From contig JAITQA010000070.1 of the NCBI GenBank assembly GCA_031289145.1, positions 1 through 53,270 on the forward strand: DNA of 53,270 nucleotides, written 5' to 3'. The notes under the pieces were generated by a model. That model made no database searches and was not told the origin of the DNA. It saw only the letters and a list, made by a program, of their open reading frames with translations. Below, in pieces: positions 34,942 through 43,856 of the stretch. Within the stretch, counting starts at the first letter, position 1. Every line of letters begins with the position of its first letter. A program made the position numbers and the translations under genes. This DNA comes from Dysgonamonadaceae bacterium (GTDB lineage: Bacteria > Bacteroidota > Bacteroidia > Bacteroidales > Azobacteroidaceae).

Positions 34942-35928
34942 TCACCGTTTCTTACTGATTAAATTTTTCAGCCTTTTCAGCAGGATTTTAGACGGTTTTT
35001 CACTTAAAAACGATTCTATATGCCGTTTCTTTTTGTCTTCGAAAATATCGAAAATATCAATCAGGATACCGGTTTCTTCCACTGCCCCAAACTCTTCATT
35101 GACAGCCGTTCCGAAAACGCGCATGCTGGGTGAAAGATTCATATAGGCGCTCACCAAAGGCGGAATGTTGATATTGTATTTGCGCACTTCCGTGTTCAGA
35201 ATCTTATAGTCTTCCTTGTATGTTTTGTGACAAAACAACTGATTCATTTTATCATAATCAAAATCAACACCTAAGTGATGAATAGGGTATATCAAATTGT
35301 CTTTATCCCTGAAATACTTATCTAAGAAATATAAAATCAGGTTGCGTGCCTCCATATTATATGTATTGTACATGGTCACTTTCCCGAAGAAAAACCGGAT
35401 ATTCGAATCCAACACGGACAAAGCGCCCAAACCGTCCCATAGATTATCCAAGGCGAATAAACCTTTAGAACCGAATTTAGTTGTCTGGTAATCCAAAGAA
35501 ACAAAAGAACGTCCTAATTCTACCATTTTCGGCAGGTAATTACGAATAAATTCAGGTGAGAAATGAAACAATTCGGCTGTAGCAATATTATCCGGTTGCC
35601 CTTTTGCATCGAAAGTGATTTCATTTCCCCAACGGAAACGATAACCACCTAAGATTTCCTCCTCCAACGGGTCCCATACAATCAACTGCTTATAAGGCGT
35701 TTCCATTGTATCAAATGCATCCAGATCCAATGACTTCCCGGTGCCACCTCCGTAAAAACGAAAAGCAATTTCCCGAAGTCGACCGACTTCAAGCAACAAA
35801 TTAGGAGCGCTTTGCGCAGTGAACAAATAAATCTCATTACCCGACTTATTCGTTTTCCTGAAAAGTTTCTCAATCGTTAACTCCGACTTGAGAAGTTTTC
35901 TGTCAATTTTTGGAATAATATCCTCCAT
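34942..35928 (-). CDS. glsB: N-acyltransferase of amino-acid lipid synthesis (GNAT fold, GlsB/OlsB-like)
   Basis: This 328-residue protein has an acyl-ACP-dependent GNAT-type core at about 30-210 (LREIAFRFYGGGTGKSLDLDAFD; ILGGYRFRW; MVELGRSFVSLDYQ; FFFGKVTMYNTYN), as in OlsB and hemolysin-like acyltransferases. In Bacteroides the equivalent gene attaches a 3-hydroxy fatty acid to glycine, the first step of glycine-lipid synthesis. It lies 11 bases downstream of the O-acyltransferase gene, the expected partner. The symbol rests on family and context; the amino acid used (glycine or ornithine) cannot be read from sequence. Confidence 0.72.
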   Translation of the reverse strand: MEDIIPKIDRKLLKSELTIEKLFRKTNKSGNEIYLFTAQSAPNLLLEVGRLREIAFRFYGGGTGKSLDLDAFDTMETPYKQLIVWDPLEEEILGGYRFRWGNEITFDAKGQPDNIATAELFHFSPEFIRNYLPKMVELGRSFVSLDYQTTKFGSKGLFALDNLWDGLGALSVLDSNIRFFFGKVTMYNTYNMEARNLILYFLDKYFRDKDNLIYPIHHLGVDFDYDKMNQLFCHKTYKEDYKILNTEVRKYNINIPPLVSAYMNLSPSMRVFGTAVNEEFGAVEETGILIDIFDIFEDKKKRHIESFLSEKPSKILLKRLKNLISKKR

Positions 35929-35939
35929 ACCAAACTTTA

Positions 35940-36761
35940 TTATCTTAATGTATTATATACAATATGTCTTACCCAATCCGCCCATTCTTGCGGGCTTTTC
36001 GACGAGTCAAAAGTCTGCCACGGAATGGGTTTTCCAAAATAGACCGTAAAAACAGACCCGCCAGCCTTGAATAATTCACGTGGTAAAAACAACATTTCTA
36101 TATTAAATTTTATACCGACTTTTTTTCGCATATTGGCAATCCTGTAAAAGAAGGCCGAATTTTTCGCATCGAAAAAAACCGGTATTATATCTCTTTTATA
36201 CTCAACCGATTTCACAATCATCATTTTCTTCCACTCCAGGTCGTAAATCATGCCTTTCGTTTTCCGGGAACACAATCCGGCCGGGAAAGTAATGATTTGG
36301 TTGTCGGAAGCAAATGCCTCATTAAGTATCCTGGCCGCTTCGCGTCCTTGAGCGCCATGTTTGTTTATCGGAACAAAAATATTCCGCAAAGGCGTTATCG
36401 CATACAGAATATCATTGACCAAATACTTGATTTTAGTATTGTAATGATTTCCCAGATAGGCCGACAAGCAAATGCCGTCCATTCCTCCCAAGGGATGATT
36501 GGAGGCAAAAATACACTGTTTACCCGCGTCCGGCAGGTTCTCTTCACCCACAGACCGGAGGCTGACATTAAAATACTGCATGGCGTTGTTCATAAAATCA
36601 ACGCCTTTCCCACTGCCGTTAAACGCCAAAAACCGATTAAGCCCGTCTTGCTTTATGAGCTTAGCCAATGCTTTCACAACAAAGCCCGGAATTTTTTTTG
36701 AGGCTTGCGGCGCTTTCGTATGTATTATCTCCTGAACGTTAATACGGAATTCTTTTGCCAT
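35940..36761 (-). CDS. glsA: O-acyltransferase of amino-acid lipid synthesis (PlsC fold, GlsA/OlsA-like)
   Basis: This 273-residue lysophospholipid-acyltransferase-family protein carries the catalytic NHPLGGMD motif (NHx4D type) and the substrate-binding ITFPAGLCSRK segment. It would add the second fatty acid to the 3-hydroxyacyl amino acid made by the neighbouring GNAT enzyme. It is the first gene of the two-gene minus operon, with a promoter at 36782-36789. A general 1-acylglycerol-3-phosphate acyltransferase is the alternative, but the pairing favours amino-acid lipids. Confidence 0.72.
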   Translation of the reverse strand: MAKEFRINVQEIIHTKAPQASKKIPGFVVKALAKLIKQDGLNRFLAFNGSGKGVDFMNNAMQYFNVSLRSVGEENLPDAGKQCIFASNHPLGGMDGICLSAYLGNHYNTKIKYLVNDILYAITPLRNIFVPINKHGAQGREAARILNEAFASDNQIITFPAGLCSRKTKGMIYDLEWKKMMIVKSVEYKRDIIPVFFDAKNSAFFYRIANMRKKVGIKFNIEMLFLPRELFKAGGSVFTVYFGKPIPWQTFDSSKSPQEWADWVRHIVYNTLR

Positions 36762-36781
36762 GTTAAATTAAAAAAACCAAG

Positions 36782-36789
36782 CAAAAGTA
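36782..36789 (-). promoter_or_regulatory. -7 box of the acyltransferase operon
   Basis: On the minus strand this is TACTTTTG (TAnnTTTG), with a start near 36777 and a leader of about 15 bases to the ATG at 36761. Confidence 0.5.
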
Positions 36790-36831
36790 CAATATTTATC
36801 TGATAAATTTTGCAAACGAGATAAAAATTCC

Positions 36832-36839
36832 TATTTTTG
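36832..36839 (+). promoter_or_regulatory. -7 box (TATTTTTG) of the NigD-like gene
   Basis: Matches TAnnTTTG; the leader to the ATG at 36975 would be about 130 bases. It is divergent from the acyltransferase promoter. Confidence 0.5.
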
Positions 36840-36974
36840 TACAAAATTTGCATTTGTTTTTCGTTCATACAAAACGTTTTCAAAAAAAAATGTTTCTTTT
36901 TCATGAAAAGTTATGCAACGTTTTTGCTCTTTTTTCCGTCTTATAATAGATTGTAAATTTTAAAATAAATTGTT

Positions 36975-37718
36975 ATGATACAAAAAAAAATCTTTTCATT
37001 TGTGCTGTTCGCCGGTCTCTTTATGGGTTTTACCGGCTGTAATGATTTGGATAGTGATGGTGTATATGTATACACCGGTTTAATTGGCGTTGTAAGCTAC
37101 AATTGGGAAATCAATAAATGCGTGATAGGCTTAGGAGATGGTGAATATGTTGTGGATGATCCGGCTTTACTGTTAGCCGAAGGCGAATGTATTTATATTA
37201 TCCAAATGACGATTGACAGCAAAAATCAAGCCAGTGACAAATATGTTACGGCGACAGGCGTTCAATATCAGATATTAGCAAGATCTTACCCTGTGGCAGG
37301 AGCTATTCCGCCTCCTTTAGGCGATTACAACCTCTTATTGTCGGATCCCGGAGCTTATATAAGTCCTTATTTCAAAGGTAATTTATTTTTAAGCGCTGCT
37401 TTTACTAAATTTGAAAAGCAAAGCGCTCAGTTCTCTCTGACATACGATCCTGACGAGGCGCCTCTAAATGGTACAAGAACACTATATCTTCAAGCAAAGT
37501 TGTCGGGTGAAGAAACCGGAAATAAAGCACAAACAAATGATATTCAGACAGTTGAAATGAACGGCCTGATCAATTATCTGGGGCGGGATACCATTATCAG
37601 TGCGATTTCTTTCAGATATCTTAAATTCAATTTGAAATATCTTTCCGACATCAGAGACAATGAACCTGTTTATTCTTCCGTAACAGACACTCCGATAGAA
37701 TTGGCTGTTTTTAATTAG
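36975..37718 (+). CDS. NigD-like lipoprotein
   Basis: This 247-residue surface or periplasmic lipoprotein has the signal MIQKKIFSFVLFAGLFMGFTGC (lipidated Cys22). The rest is a two-domain beta fold resembling the NigD family, named for a Bacteroides bacteriocin-immunity-associated gene: an N-terminal barrel (VYVYTGLIGVVSY...VIGLGDGEYVV) and a C-terminal immunoglobulin-like part (AQFSLTYDPDEAPLNGTRTLYLQAKL). The function in the family is not settled. The next gene follows after 6 bases. Confidence 0.75.
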   Translation: MIQKKIFSFVLFAGLFMGFTGCNDLDSDGVYVYTGLIGVVSYNWEINKCVIGLGDGEYVVDDPALLLAEGECIYIIQMTIDSKNQASDKYVTATGVQYQILARSYPVAGAIPPPLGDYNLLLSDPGAYISPYFKGNLFLSAAFTKFEKQSAQFSLTYDPDEAPLNGTRTLYLQAKLSGEETGNKAQTNDIQTVEMNGLINYLGRDTIISAISFRYLKFNLKYLSDIRDNEPVYSSVTDTPIELAVFN

Positions 37719-37724
37719 TATTCA

Positions 37725-38309
37725 ATGTACAAACGGTTATTTATCCTGTTCTTCAACCTTATTTCCCATCCGGTACAAAGCTGGAAAGAAAAAGCTGAAG
37801 AGCAGGATACAAATAATGAAAATTTTTACAGGAGCTATTTGTACCCGGTAGTAGGTACAATAGCGTTGCTGTCTTTTATAGGAATTTTTTTTGCCGGAAG
37901 GGCGCCGAATATAGAAGTAAAAACCATTATCGAACAGGCGCTGAAAGCCGTACTCAGAGAAGCCCTTGCTTATTTTGCCGGTTTTTACGTGGCCTCCTGC
38001 CTGCTGTCCCTGATTTTATCAAAATATTTTGCGTGTGAACCCGGCAAATATGTCTGCGAACGTTTCACAGGATACGCCTCTGCAGTAGTCTATGCAGTCG
38101 CTATGGTATCCGCCTTGTTTCCTTTTCTGGTATTTATCCGGTACTTGTTTATGCTCTTTGCTGCCTATACCGTTTGGCAGGGCGCTATACATTATCTTCG
38201 AATAAAAGCGGAATATTTAACCAAATTTACTATCTTTGCAAGCATTTTAATCGTACTTTCGCCCTTGTTGATTCAACGCTTGCTGCTGGTGATGATGCCG
38301 GGCTTGTAA
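37725..38309 (+). CDS. Yip1-family integral membrane protein
   Basis: This 194-residue protein has a short cytoplasmic N-terminus ([15 protein letters not shown]) and about five membrane helices between residues 35 and 190. It matches the Yip1/DUF1282 layout often found beside smpB in Bacteroidales. The function is unknown. The smpB promoter lies within its 3' end. Confidence 0.7.
   Translation: MYKRLFILFFNLISHPVQSWKEKAEEQDTNNENFYRSYLYPVVGTIALLSFIGIFFAGRAPNIEVKTIIEQALKAVLREALAYFAGFYVASCLLSLILSKYFACEPGKYVCERFTGYASAVVYAVAMVSALFPFLVFIRYLFMLFAAYTVWQGAIHYLRIKAEYLTKFTIFASILIVLSPLLIQRLLLVMMPGL
38231..38238 (+). promoter_or_regulatory. -7 box (TATCTTTG) of smpB, inside the upstream gene
   Basis: This perfect TAnnTTTG lies 80 bases before the smpB ATG and inside the last codons of the Yip1-type gene (encoding TIFAS). 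It would give smpB-metH its own start near 38243. Confidence 0.55.
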
Positions 38310-38317
38310 TTTATTGT

Positions 38318-38773
38318 ATGGCAAAACAAAATAACATCGTTATAAAAAACAAAAAGGCTTCTTTTGATTACGAATTCATAGAAACCTTTGTAGCCGGAAT
38401 TGTGTTGACCGGAACGGAAATCAAATCAATCCGTCTGGGGAAAGCAAGTCTGGTGGATACCTATTGTACCTTTGTTTCCCAAGAATTGTGGGTGAAAAAT
38501 ATGAATATTTCCGAATATTTCTATGGAACCTATAACAATCACGTGGCGCGGCGAGACAGAAAACTGCTGTTGAACCGAAAGGAGTTGAACAAAATAGACC
38601 GCTATTCCCGTGATACCGGCTTTACAATTGTTCCAACCAAACTGTTTCTGAACGAAAAAGGCTTGGCAAAATTGGTTATTGCCGTAGCCAAAGGTAAAAA
38701 ATCTTACGATAAACGACAGACCCTGCGCGAACGGGACGATAAACGCGATATGGATAGGGCGTTTAAAAACTAA
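38318..38773 (+). CDS. smpB: SsrA-binding protein SmpB
   Basis: This 151-residue partner of tmRNA acts in trans-translation, freeing stalled ribosomes. The OB-fold core is clear ([59 protein letters not shown]) and the basic C-terminal tail ends [20 protein letters not shown]. The start is the ATG at 38318, just after the upstream stop; a longer frame from 38174 runs through the neighbour and is not credible. The tmRNA gene itself is not in this window. Confidence 0.96.
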   Translation: MAKQNNIVIKNKKASFDYEFIETFVAGIVLTGTEIKSIRLGKASLVDTYCTFVSQELWVKNMNISEYFYGTYNNHVARRDRKLLLNRKELNKIDRYSRDTGFTIVPTKLFLNEKGLAKLVIAVAKGKKSYDKRQTLRERDDKRDMDRAFKN

Positions 38774-38798
38774 AAATTAAGAACTAAGATTTATTGAT

Positions 38799-41700
38799 AT
38801 GTTTTTATTGGAGAAATTATTAAACGAACGCATTCTTATTCTTGACGGAGGAATGGGAAGCCTGATACAGCAATATAATCTTGTTGAGGAAGATTACCGC
38901 GGTTCGCAATTCGCTCACTTACCCGGCTCTCTGAAAGGAAACGGAGATATGTTGTGCATCACCCGGCCGGATGTTATTCAGGCTATTCATGCGGCGTATT
39001 TAGAAGCCGGCGCCGATATTATTGAGACCAATTCACTGAACATGACCTCCATATCTATGTCCGATTACGGCATGGAAACTTATATAAAAGAACTGAATCT
39101 GGCAGCTGCCCGCATCGCGAAGGAAGTTGCGGACAAGTATACCCGGCAAAACCCGGATAAACCACGATTCGTGGCCGGCTCCATAGGCCCGACCAACAAA
39201 ACGGCTTCCATCTCCCCCGATGTTGCCAACCCCGCTTATCGAAGCGTCACTTTCGATGAATTGTATGACGCATACAAAGAGCAGATACTGGCATTAATAG
39301 AAGGAGGCGTAGACGCCCTGCTGATTGAAACGGCTTTCGATACCTTAAATGTAAAAGCTGCCCTGATGGCGGCCGAACACAGTATACAGGAACTGAAAAA
39401 AGAGATTCCACTCATGGTTTCTTTCACCATTGCAGGAAAAAGCGGACGCATCCTCTCAGGTCAGACCCTGGAAGCGGCGCTGGCTTCTATTTCCCACGTC
39501 CCCTTGTTGAGCGTGGGTCTGAACTGCTCGTTTGGAGCCAGGGATATGAAACCTTTTATCAAGGAACTGGAGCGAATAGCGCCTTGCTATACCAGCGCCT
39601 ACCCGAATGCCGGACTCCCCAATAGTTTGGGACAATACGATGAGACGCCCGAATCCATGGCGCTCCAAATCAAAGAATATATTGATGAAGGGCTGGTGAA
39701 TATCGTGGGCGGCTGTTGCGGTACGACACCGGCGCATATCGCCCGATATGTTTCGCTCGTGAAAGATGTCAAACCACGCCGACCGGTTCTGTCCAAGTCT
39801 TCCGAACAAAGCTTGCGCCTGTCGGGATTGGATATTTTAAAAATCGACAAAGCGAATGAAACGGTTGATGCACAATTCATCATTGTCGGCGAACGCTGTA
39901 ATGTAGCAGGTTCTCGCCGTTTTCTCCGCCTGATTAAAGAAAAAAAATACGAAGAAGCCCTGAATATCGCCCGCAAACAGGTTGAAGACGGAGCGCAGAT
40001 ATTGGACATCAATGTAGACGATGGTTTGTTGGATGGCGTGGAAGAAATCACCGTTTTCCTGAACATGATTGCTTCCGAACCGGATATCGCTCGCGTTCCC
40101 ATCATGCTCGACAGTTCTAACTGGGATATTATCGTAGCCGGACTGAAATGCTTGCAAGGAAAATCTATCGTCAATTCTATCAGCTTGAAAGGCGGTGAAG
40201 CAGATTTTCTCCAAAAAGCGCGTACCGTTCATTCTTACGGAGCGGCTGTGATTGCCATGGCTTTCGATGAAAAAGGCCAGGCGGACACCTTCGAACGGAA
40301 AACAGAAATCGCCTCGCGCCAATACAAACTCCTGACGGAGCAAGCCGGATTCCTTCCCCGTGATATTATTTTCGACCCCAATGTGCTGGCCATTTCCACC
40401 GGCATAGAAGAACATGCCGGTTACGGTTTGGATTTCATCCGCACCGTCGAATGGATAAAAACCAACTTGCCCGGTGCCAAAGTGAGCGGCGGAATAAGCA
40501 ACCTCTCTTTTGCTTTTCGCGGCAACGATTACCTGCGCGAAGCCATGCACGCCGTTTTCCTCTACCACTGCGCTGGGAAAGGAATGGATATGGGAATTGT
40601 AAATCCTTCTGCTTCGGTGTTGTATGATGACATCGATGTGGATTTGCGGCAATTGATTGAAGATGTGATACTGAATCGCCGTCCGGATGCCGCCGAACAA
40701 TTACTGGAATATGCCCAAAACAACCGCACCGGCGTAGATGAAAAAGAGAAAAAACAGGAAGAATGGCGCTCACTTCCATTGCCGGAAAGATTGCAATACG
40801 CCCTGATAAAAGGTATTGGCGATTATTTGGAATCCGATTTGGCGGAAGCTTTATCGCACTATCCCCGTCCGATAGACATTGTCGACCAACCGCTGATGGA
40901 GGGAATGAATGTAGTCGGAAAACTATTCGGCGAAGGGAAAATGTTCCTGCCGCAAGTGGTAAAGACCGCACGCACCATGAAAAAAGCCGTAACTATTCTG
41001 CAACCGGCTATCGAAGCCGACAAGAAAACTACGGCGAAAAAAGCTGGTAAAATATTGTTGGCTACAGTGAAAGGCGATGTGCACGATATTGGGAAAAATA
41101 TCACAGGCGTAGTGCTTTCCTGCAATAATTATGAAATCATAGACATAGGTGTGATGGTTCCTCCGGAAGATATCATCCGAAAAGCAAAAGAACACAAGGT
41201 AGATATGGTCGGTTTGAGCGGGCTGATTACGCCGAGTTTACAGGAAATGGCTTTCGTGGCTTCCGAAATGGGAAAAGCCGGTTTCACTTTACCGCTCCTG
41301 ATTGGAGGGGCTGCTACTTCGAAACTGCATACCGCGCTGAAAATTGACCCCTTGTACCAAGGACCGGTTATTCATGTAACAGATGCATCCTTGGCGGCTC
41401 CGGCCGCCAACCAGTTGCTGAATCCGCTTACCAAAGAGGACTATGTCCACGGAATCAAAGATACTTACCAATCATTGCGCAACAAAACCGGACGCGCAGA
41501 ACTGGTTTCCTTAGAATATGCAAGAGAACACGCTTTCACTATTGACCGGACAAAGCATACGCCCGACACTCCTTCTTTTATAGGAACCCGGGTAATAGAG
41601 GCCATTCCTGTCAAAGAAATCATTCCTTATATCAATTGGTTGGCCTTTATGTCCGCATGGAAATTTCCCGTCCGTTACGGGAAATACATGAAACTGCAAA

Positions 41701-42506
41701 CCGAGGATGAAAAACGGCAATGGTTGGCGGTTTTCTCCGGAGATGAAAAGCAAAAAGCCATAGAAGCGATTCGTTTACTGAACGATGCACAAAGTGTCCT
41801 GACGGAATGGGCAAATAATGATACCGAATTTATTCGGGCGATTATCGGATTTTTTCCGGTAAAGAGAACAGGTGATACCCTGATTGTCGATGGCTCCCAA
41901 GGGATAACCGGCCAGGCCCGCTATGAGATTCCTTTCCTTCGTCAACAAGAAAAACGGGAAAGCGATGTCTATAAATCCTTAGCCGATTTTTTCCATCCGG
42001 ACGGAGACTATGCCGGATTTTTCACAGCAACAGCCGGAGCGAACAAATCGGCTGTGAATTGCCATTGTGGTCATCAACATGAACCCGACGCTTATACGGA
42101 TATGATTCAACAAATCCTCCGCGACCGTTTGGTGGAAGCGACTGCCGAATATCTGCACGAAAAAGTCCGCAAAGAACTCTGGGAATATGCTCCCGAAGAA
42201 TCGTACACTGTCGAAGAACTGATGAAAGAACCTTACCGGGGCATCCGTCCGGCATCCGGTTATCCTTCTCATCCCGATTTGTCCCTGAATTTTATCATCA
42301 ATGAATTGCTTGGTATGGAACGGATAGGCCTCAGCTTAACCCCCAACGGAGCAATTTATCCGAACGCTTCGGTTGCCGGACTGTACATCTCTCATCCCGA
42401 AGCGGATTATTTCCTGTTGGGGAAAATCAGCGATGAACAGATAAGGGATTATGCCGACCGCAAAGGAATAACGACAGAAGAGGCCAAACGATGGTTGGGA
42501 ATATAA
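38799..42506 (+). CDS. metH: Cobalamin-dependent methionine synthase
   Basis: This 1235-residue enzyme transfers a methyl group from methyltetrahydrofolate to homocysteine. All modules are present: the homocysteine domain (1-330) with zinc ligands Cys243, Cys306 and Cys307; the folate (pterin) domain (about 350-630); the cap and B12 domain (about 650-890) with the cobalt-binding His762 in GDVHDIGKN; and the reactivation domain (about 910-1235) with the SAM-binding RGIRPASGYPSHPD. It follows smpB after 25 bases. I saw no cobalamin riboswitch upstream. Confidence 0.97.
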   Translation: MFLLEKLLNERILILDGGMGSLIQQYNLVEEDYRGSQFAHLPGSLKGNGDMLCITRPDVIQAIHAAYLEAGADIIETNSLNMTSISMSDYGMETYIKELNLAAARIAKEVADKYTRQNPDKPRFVAGSIGPTNKTASISPDVANPAYRSVTFDELYDAYKEQILALIEGGVDALLIETAFDTLNVKAALMAAEHSIQELKKEIPLMVSFTIAGKSGRILSGQTLEAALASISHVPLLSVGLNCSFGARDMKPFIKELERIAPCYTSAYPNAGLPNSLGQYDETPESMALQIKEYIDEGLVNIVGGCCGTTPAHIARYVSLVKDVKPRRPVLSKSSEQSLRLSGLDILKIDKANETVDAQFIIVGERCNVAGSRRFLRLIKEKKYEEALNIARKQVEDGAQILDINVDDGLLDGVEEITVFLNMIASEPDIARVPIMLDSSNWDIIVAGLKCLQGKSIVNSISLKGGEADFLQKARTVHSYGAAVIAMAFDEKGQADTFERKTEIASRQYKLLTEQAGFLPRDIIFDPNVLAISTGIEEHAGYGLDFIRTVEWIKTNLPGAKVSGGISNLSFAFRGNDYLREAMHAVFLYHCAGKGMDMGIVNPSASVLYDDIDVDLRQLIEDVILNRRPDAAEQLLEYAQNNRTGVDEKEKKQEEWRSLPLPERLQYALIKGIGDYLESDLAEALSHYPRPIDIVDQPLMEGMNVVGKLFGEGKMFLPQVVKTARTMKKAVTILQPAIEADKKTTAKKAGKILLATVKGDVHDIGKNITGVVLSCNNYEIIDIGVMVPPEDIIRKAKEHKVDMVGLSGLITPSLQEMAFVASEMGKAGFTLPLLIGGAATSKLHTALKIDPLYQGPVIHVTDASLAAPAANQLLNPLTKEDYVHGIKDTYQSLRNKTGRAELVSLEYAREHAFTIDRTKHTPDTPSFIGTRVIEAIPVKEIIPYINWLAFMSAWKFPVRYGKYMKLQTEDEKRQWLAVFSGDEKQKAIEAIRLLNDAQSVLTEWANNDTEFIRAIIGFFPVKRTGDTLIVDGSQGITGQARYEIPFLRQQEKRESDVYKSLADFFHPDGDYAGFFTATAGANKSAVNCHCGHQHEPDAYTDMIQQILRDRLVEATAEYLHEKVRKELWEYAPEESYTVEELMKEPYRGIRPASGYPSHPDLSLNFIINELLGMERIGLSLTPNGAIYPNASVAGLYISHPEADYFLLGKISDEQIRDYADRKGITTEEAKRWLGI

Positions 42507-42541
42507 GCTGAATTGGGCTACCAAAATAATGTCGGCTTCAT

Positions 42542-42575
42542 TTTGCGCTTCGTCTCAAAAAAAAGTGTAACTTTG
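42542..42575 (+). promoter_or_regulatory. Promoter of metY
   Basis: TTTG at 42542-42545 and TAACTTTG at 42568-42575 are 22 bases apart. The start is near 42580, 19 bases before the ATG at 42599. Confidence 0.6.
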
Positions 42576-42598
42576 CATTTCTTAAAAATAAAAAATAG

Positions 42599-43840
42599 AT
42601 GAGCAATAAAGTAAATTTTTCACAGACGGAAATTATACGAAAACATTTTCCACAACGGGATGTCCACGGTTCTATATCCATGCCGGTATATTCTTCGGCT
42701 GCCTTTGAGTTTGATACGGCAGAGGAGATGGAAGATGCTTTTCTGGGAAAGAACGGAAAACATACCTATTCCCGCATTTCCAATCCAACTGTTGAGGCTT
42801 TCGAATCACGGGTTCAAGTTGCTTCCGGCGCCAAACATGTAATGGCCGTTGCATCAGGTATGGCAGCTATATCCGATGTGTTTATGACCATTGCCTACGC
42901 CGGTTCAAATATAGTGACGACTTCGCATCTTTTCGGAAATACATTTTCCTTGCTACAGTTTACCCTGAAAGAATTCGGTGTGGAGGTTCGTTTTTGTAAT
43001 CTATTGAATCCTAAGGAAGTAGAAAAGCAAATCGATGAAAATACTTGCTGTGTATTTACGGAAATTATTACCAATCCGCACATGGAAGTCGCCGATCTGG
43101 CAGCCTTGGCCGAAGTCGCTCACAAAAAAAATGTTCCATTGATTGTTGACACAACCATTGTTCCCTGGAACGTTTTCAAAGCGACTGATTTCGGAGTGGA
43201 TGTGGAAGTTGTATCCAGCACTAAATATATTTCCGGAGGAGCTACCAGTATCGGAGGATTGATTTTAGACCACCAGACCTTTGACTGGCGACATTCGAAG
43301 CGCCTGTATAAATTGGCTTTAGCCGTAAGGGAAAAGGCTTTTCAGGTAAAACTTCGCGGAGAAATCGGAAGAAATTTAGGCGCATCATTATCTCCACAGG
43401 TAGCCTATCTACAAAGTTTAGGCTTGGAAACCTTAGAATTGCGTTTCCGGCAGGCAGCGCAAACCTGTTTGGCCTTGGCACAATTCCTGCAAACGCTTCC
43501 GGCAGTAAAACAAGTCAATTATAACGGTTTACCGGATAATCCTTTTTATGAAATAAGCAAAAAACAATTCGGAGATTATCCGGGCGCTATGCTTACTTTC
43601 AGTTTAGCCGACAAAACCGATTGTTTTGCATTTATCAATCGCCTGAAAACCATTCGTAGAGCGACGAATTTGTTTGACAATAAATCGCTGATTATTCATC
43701 CGGCGTCTACTATTTACGGCACATTAGCGCCTGAATACAAAAAAATGGTGGAAGTTCCTGACGATATGTTACGCTTATCGCTGGGATTGGAAGATATAGA
43801 CGCCTTAAAAGCCGATATTTTGCAAGCTATAAATACTTAA
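42599..43840 (+). CDS. metY: O-acetylhomoserine sulfhydrylase (PLP-dependent, Cys/Met metabolism family)
   Basis: This 413-residue fold-type I PLP enzyme has the Schiff-base Lys209 in VVSSTKYISGGA, the PLP-contacting Asp184 (LIVDTT) and SRISNPTVEAFE near the N-terminus. The family also holds cystathionine gamma-synthase and methionine gamma-lyase. Neighbouring metH and a MetA with the acetyl-type residue argue for use of O-acetylhomoserine plus sulfide to give homocysteine, which metH then methylates. It has its own promoter and is 16 bases from the next gene. Confidence 0.82.
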   Translation: MSNKVNFSQTEIIRKHFPQRDVHGSISMPVYSSAAFEFDTAEEMEDAFLGKNGKHTYSRISNPTVEAFESRVQVASGAKHVMAVASGMAAISDVFMTIAYAGSNIVTTSHLFGNTFSLLQFTLKEFGVEVRFCNLLNPKEVEKQIDENTCCVFTEIITNPHMEVADLAALAEVAHKKNVPLIVDTTIVPWNVFKATDFGVDVEVVSSTKYISGGATSIGGLILDHQTFDWRHSKRLYKLALAVREKAFQVKLRGEIGRNLGASLSPQVAYLQSLGLETLELRFRQAAQTCLALAQFLQTLPAVKQVNYNGLPDNPFYEISKKQFGDYPGAMLTFSLADKTDCFAFINRLKTIRRATNLFDNKSLIIHPASTIYGTLAPEYKKMVEVPDDMLRLSLGLEDIDALKADILQAINT

Positions 43841-43856
43841 CATTTATAGAGACAAG

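Noticed and set aside
36975-37718. NigD-like gene as bacteriocin immunity linked to the RiPP system
   Set aside because: It is 29 kb from the RiPP island, has a separate promoter and chromosomal neighbours; the family name alone is not evidence.
39837-40700. A 287-residue minus-strand frame inside metH
   Set aside because: Antisense shadow of the folate-binding domain of metH; no recognisable product.
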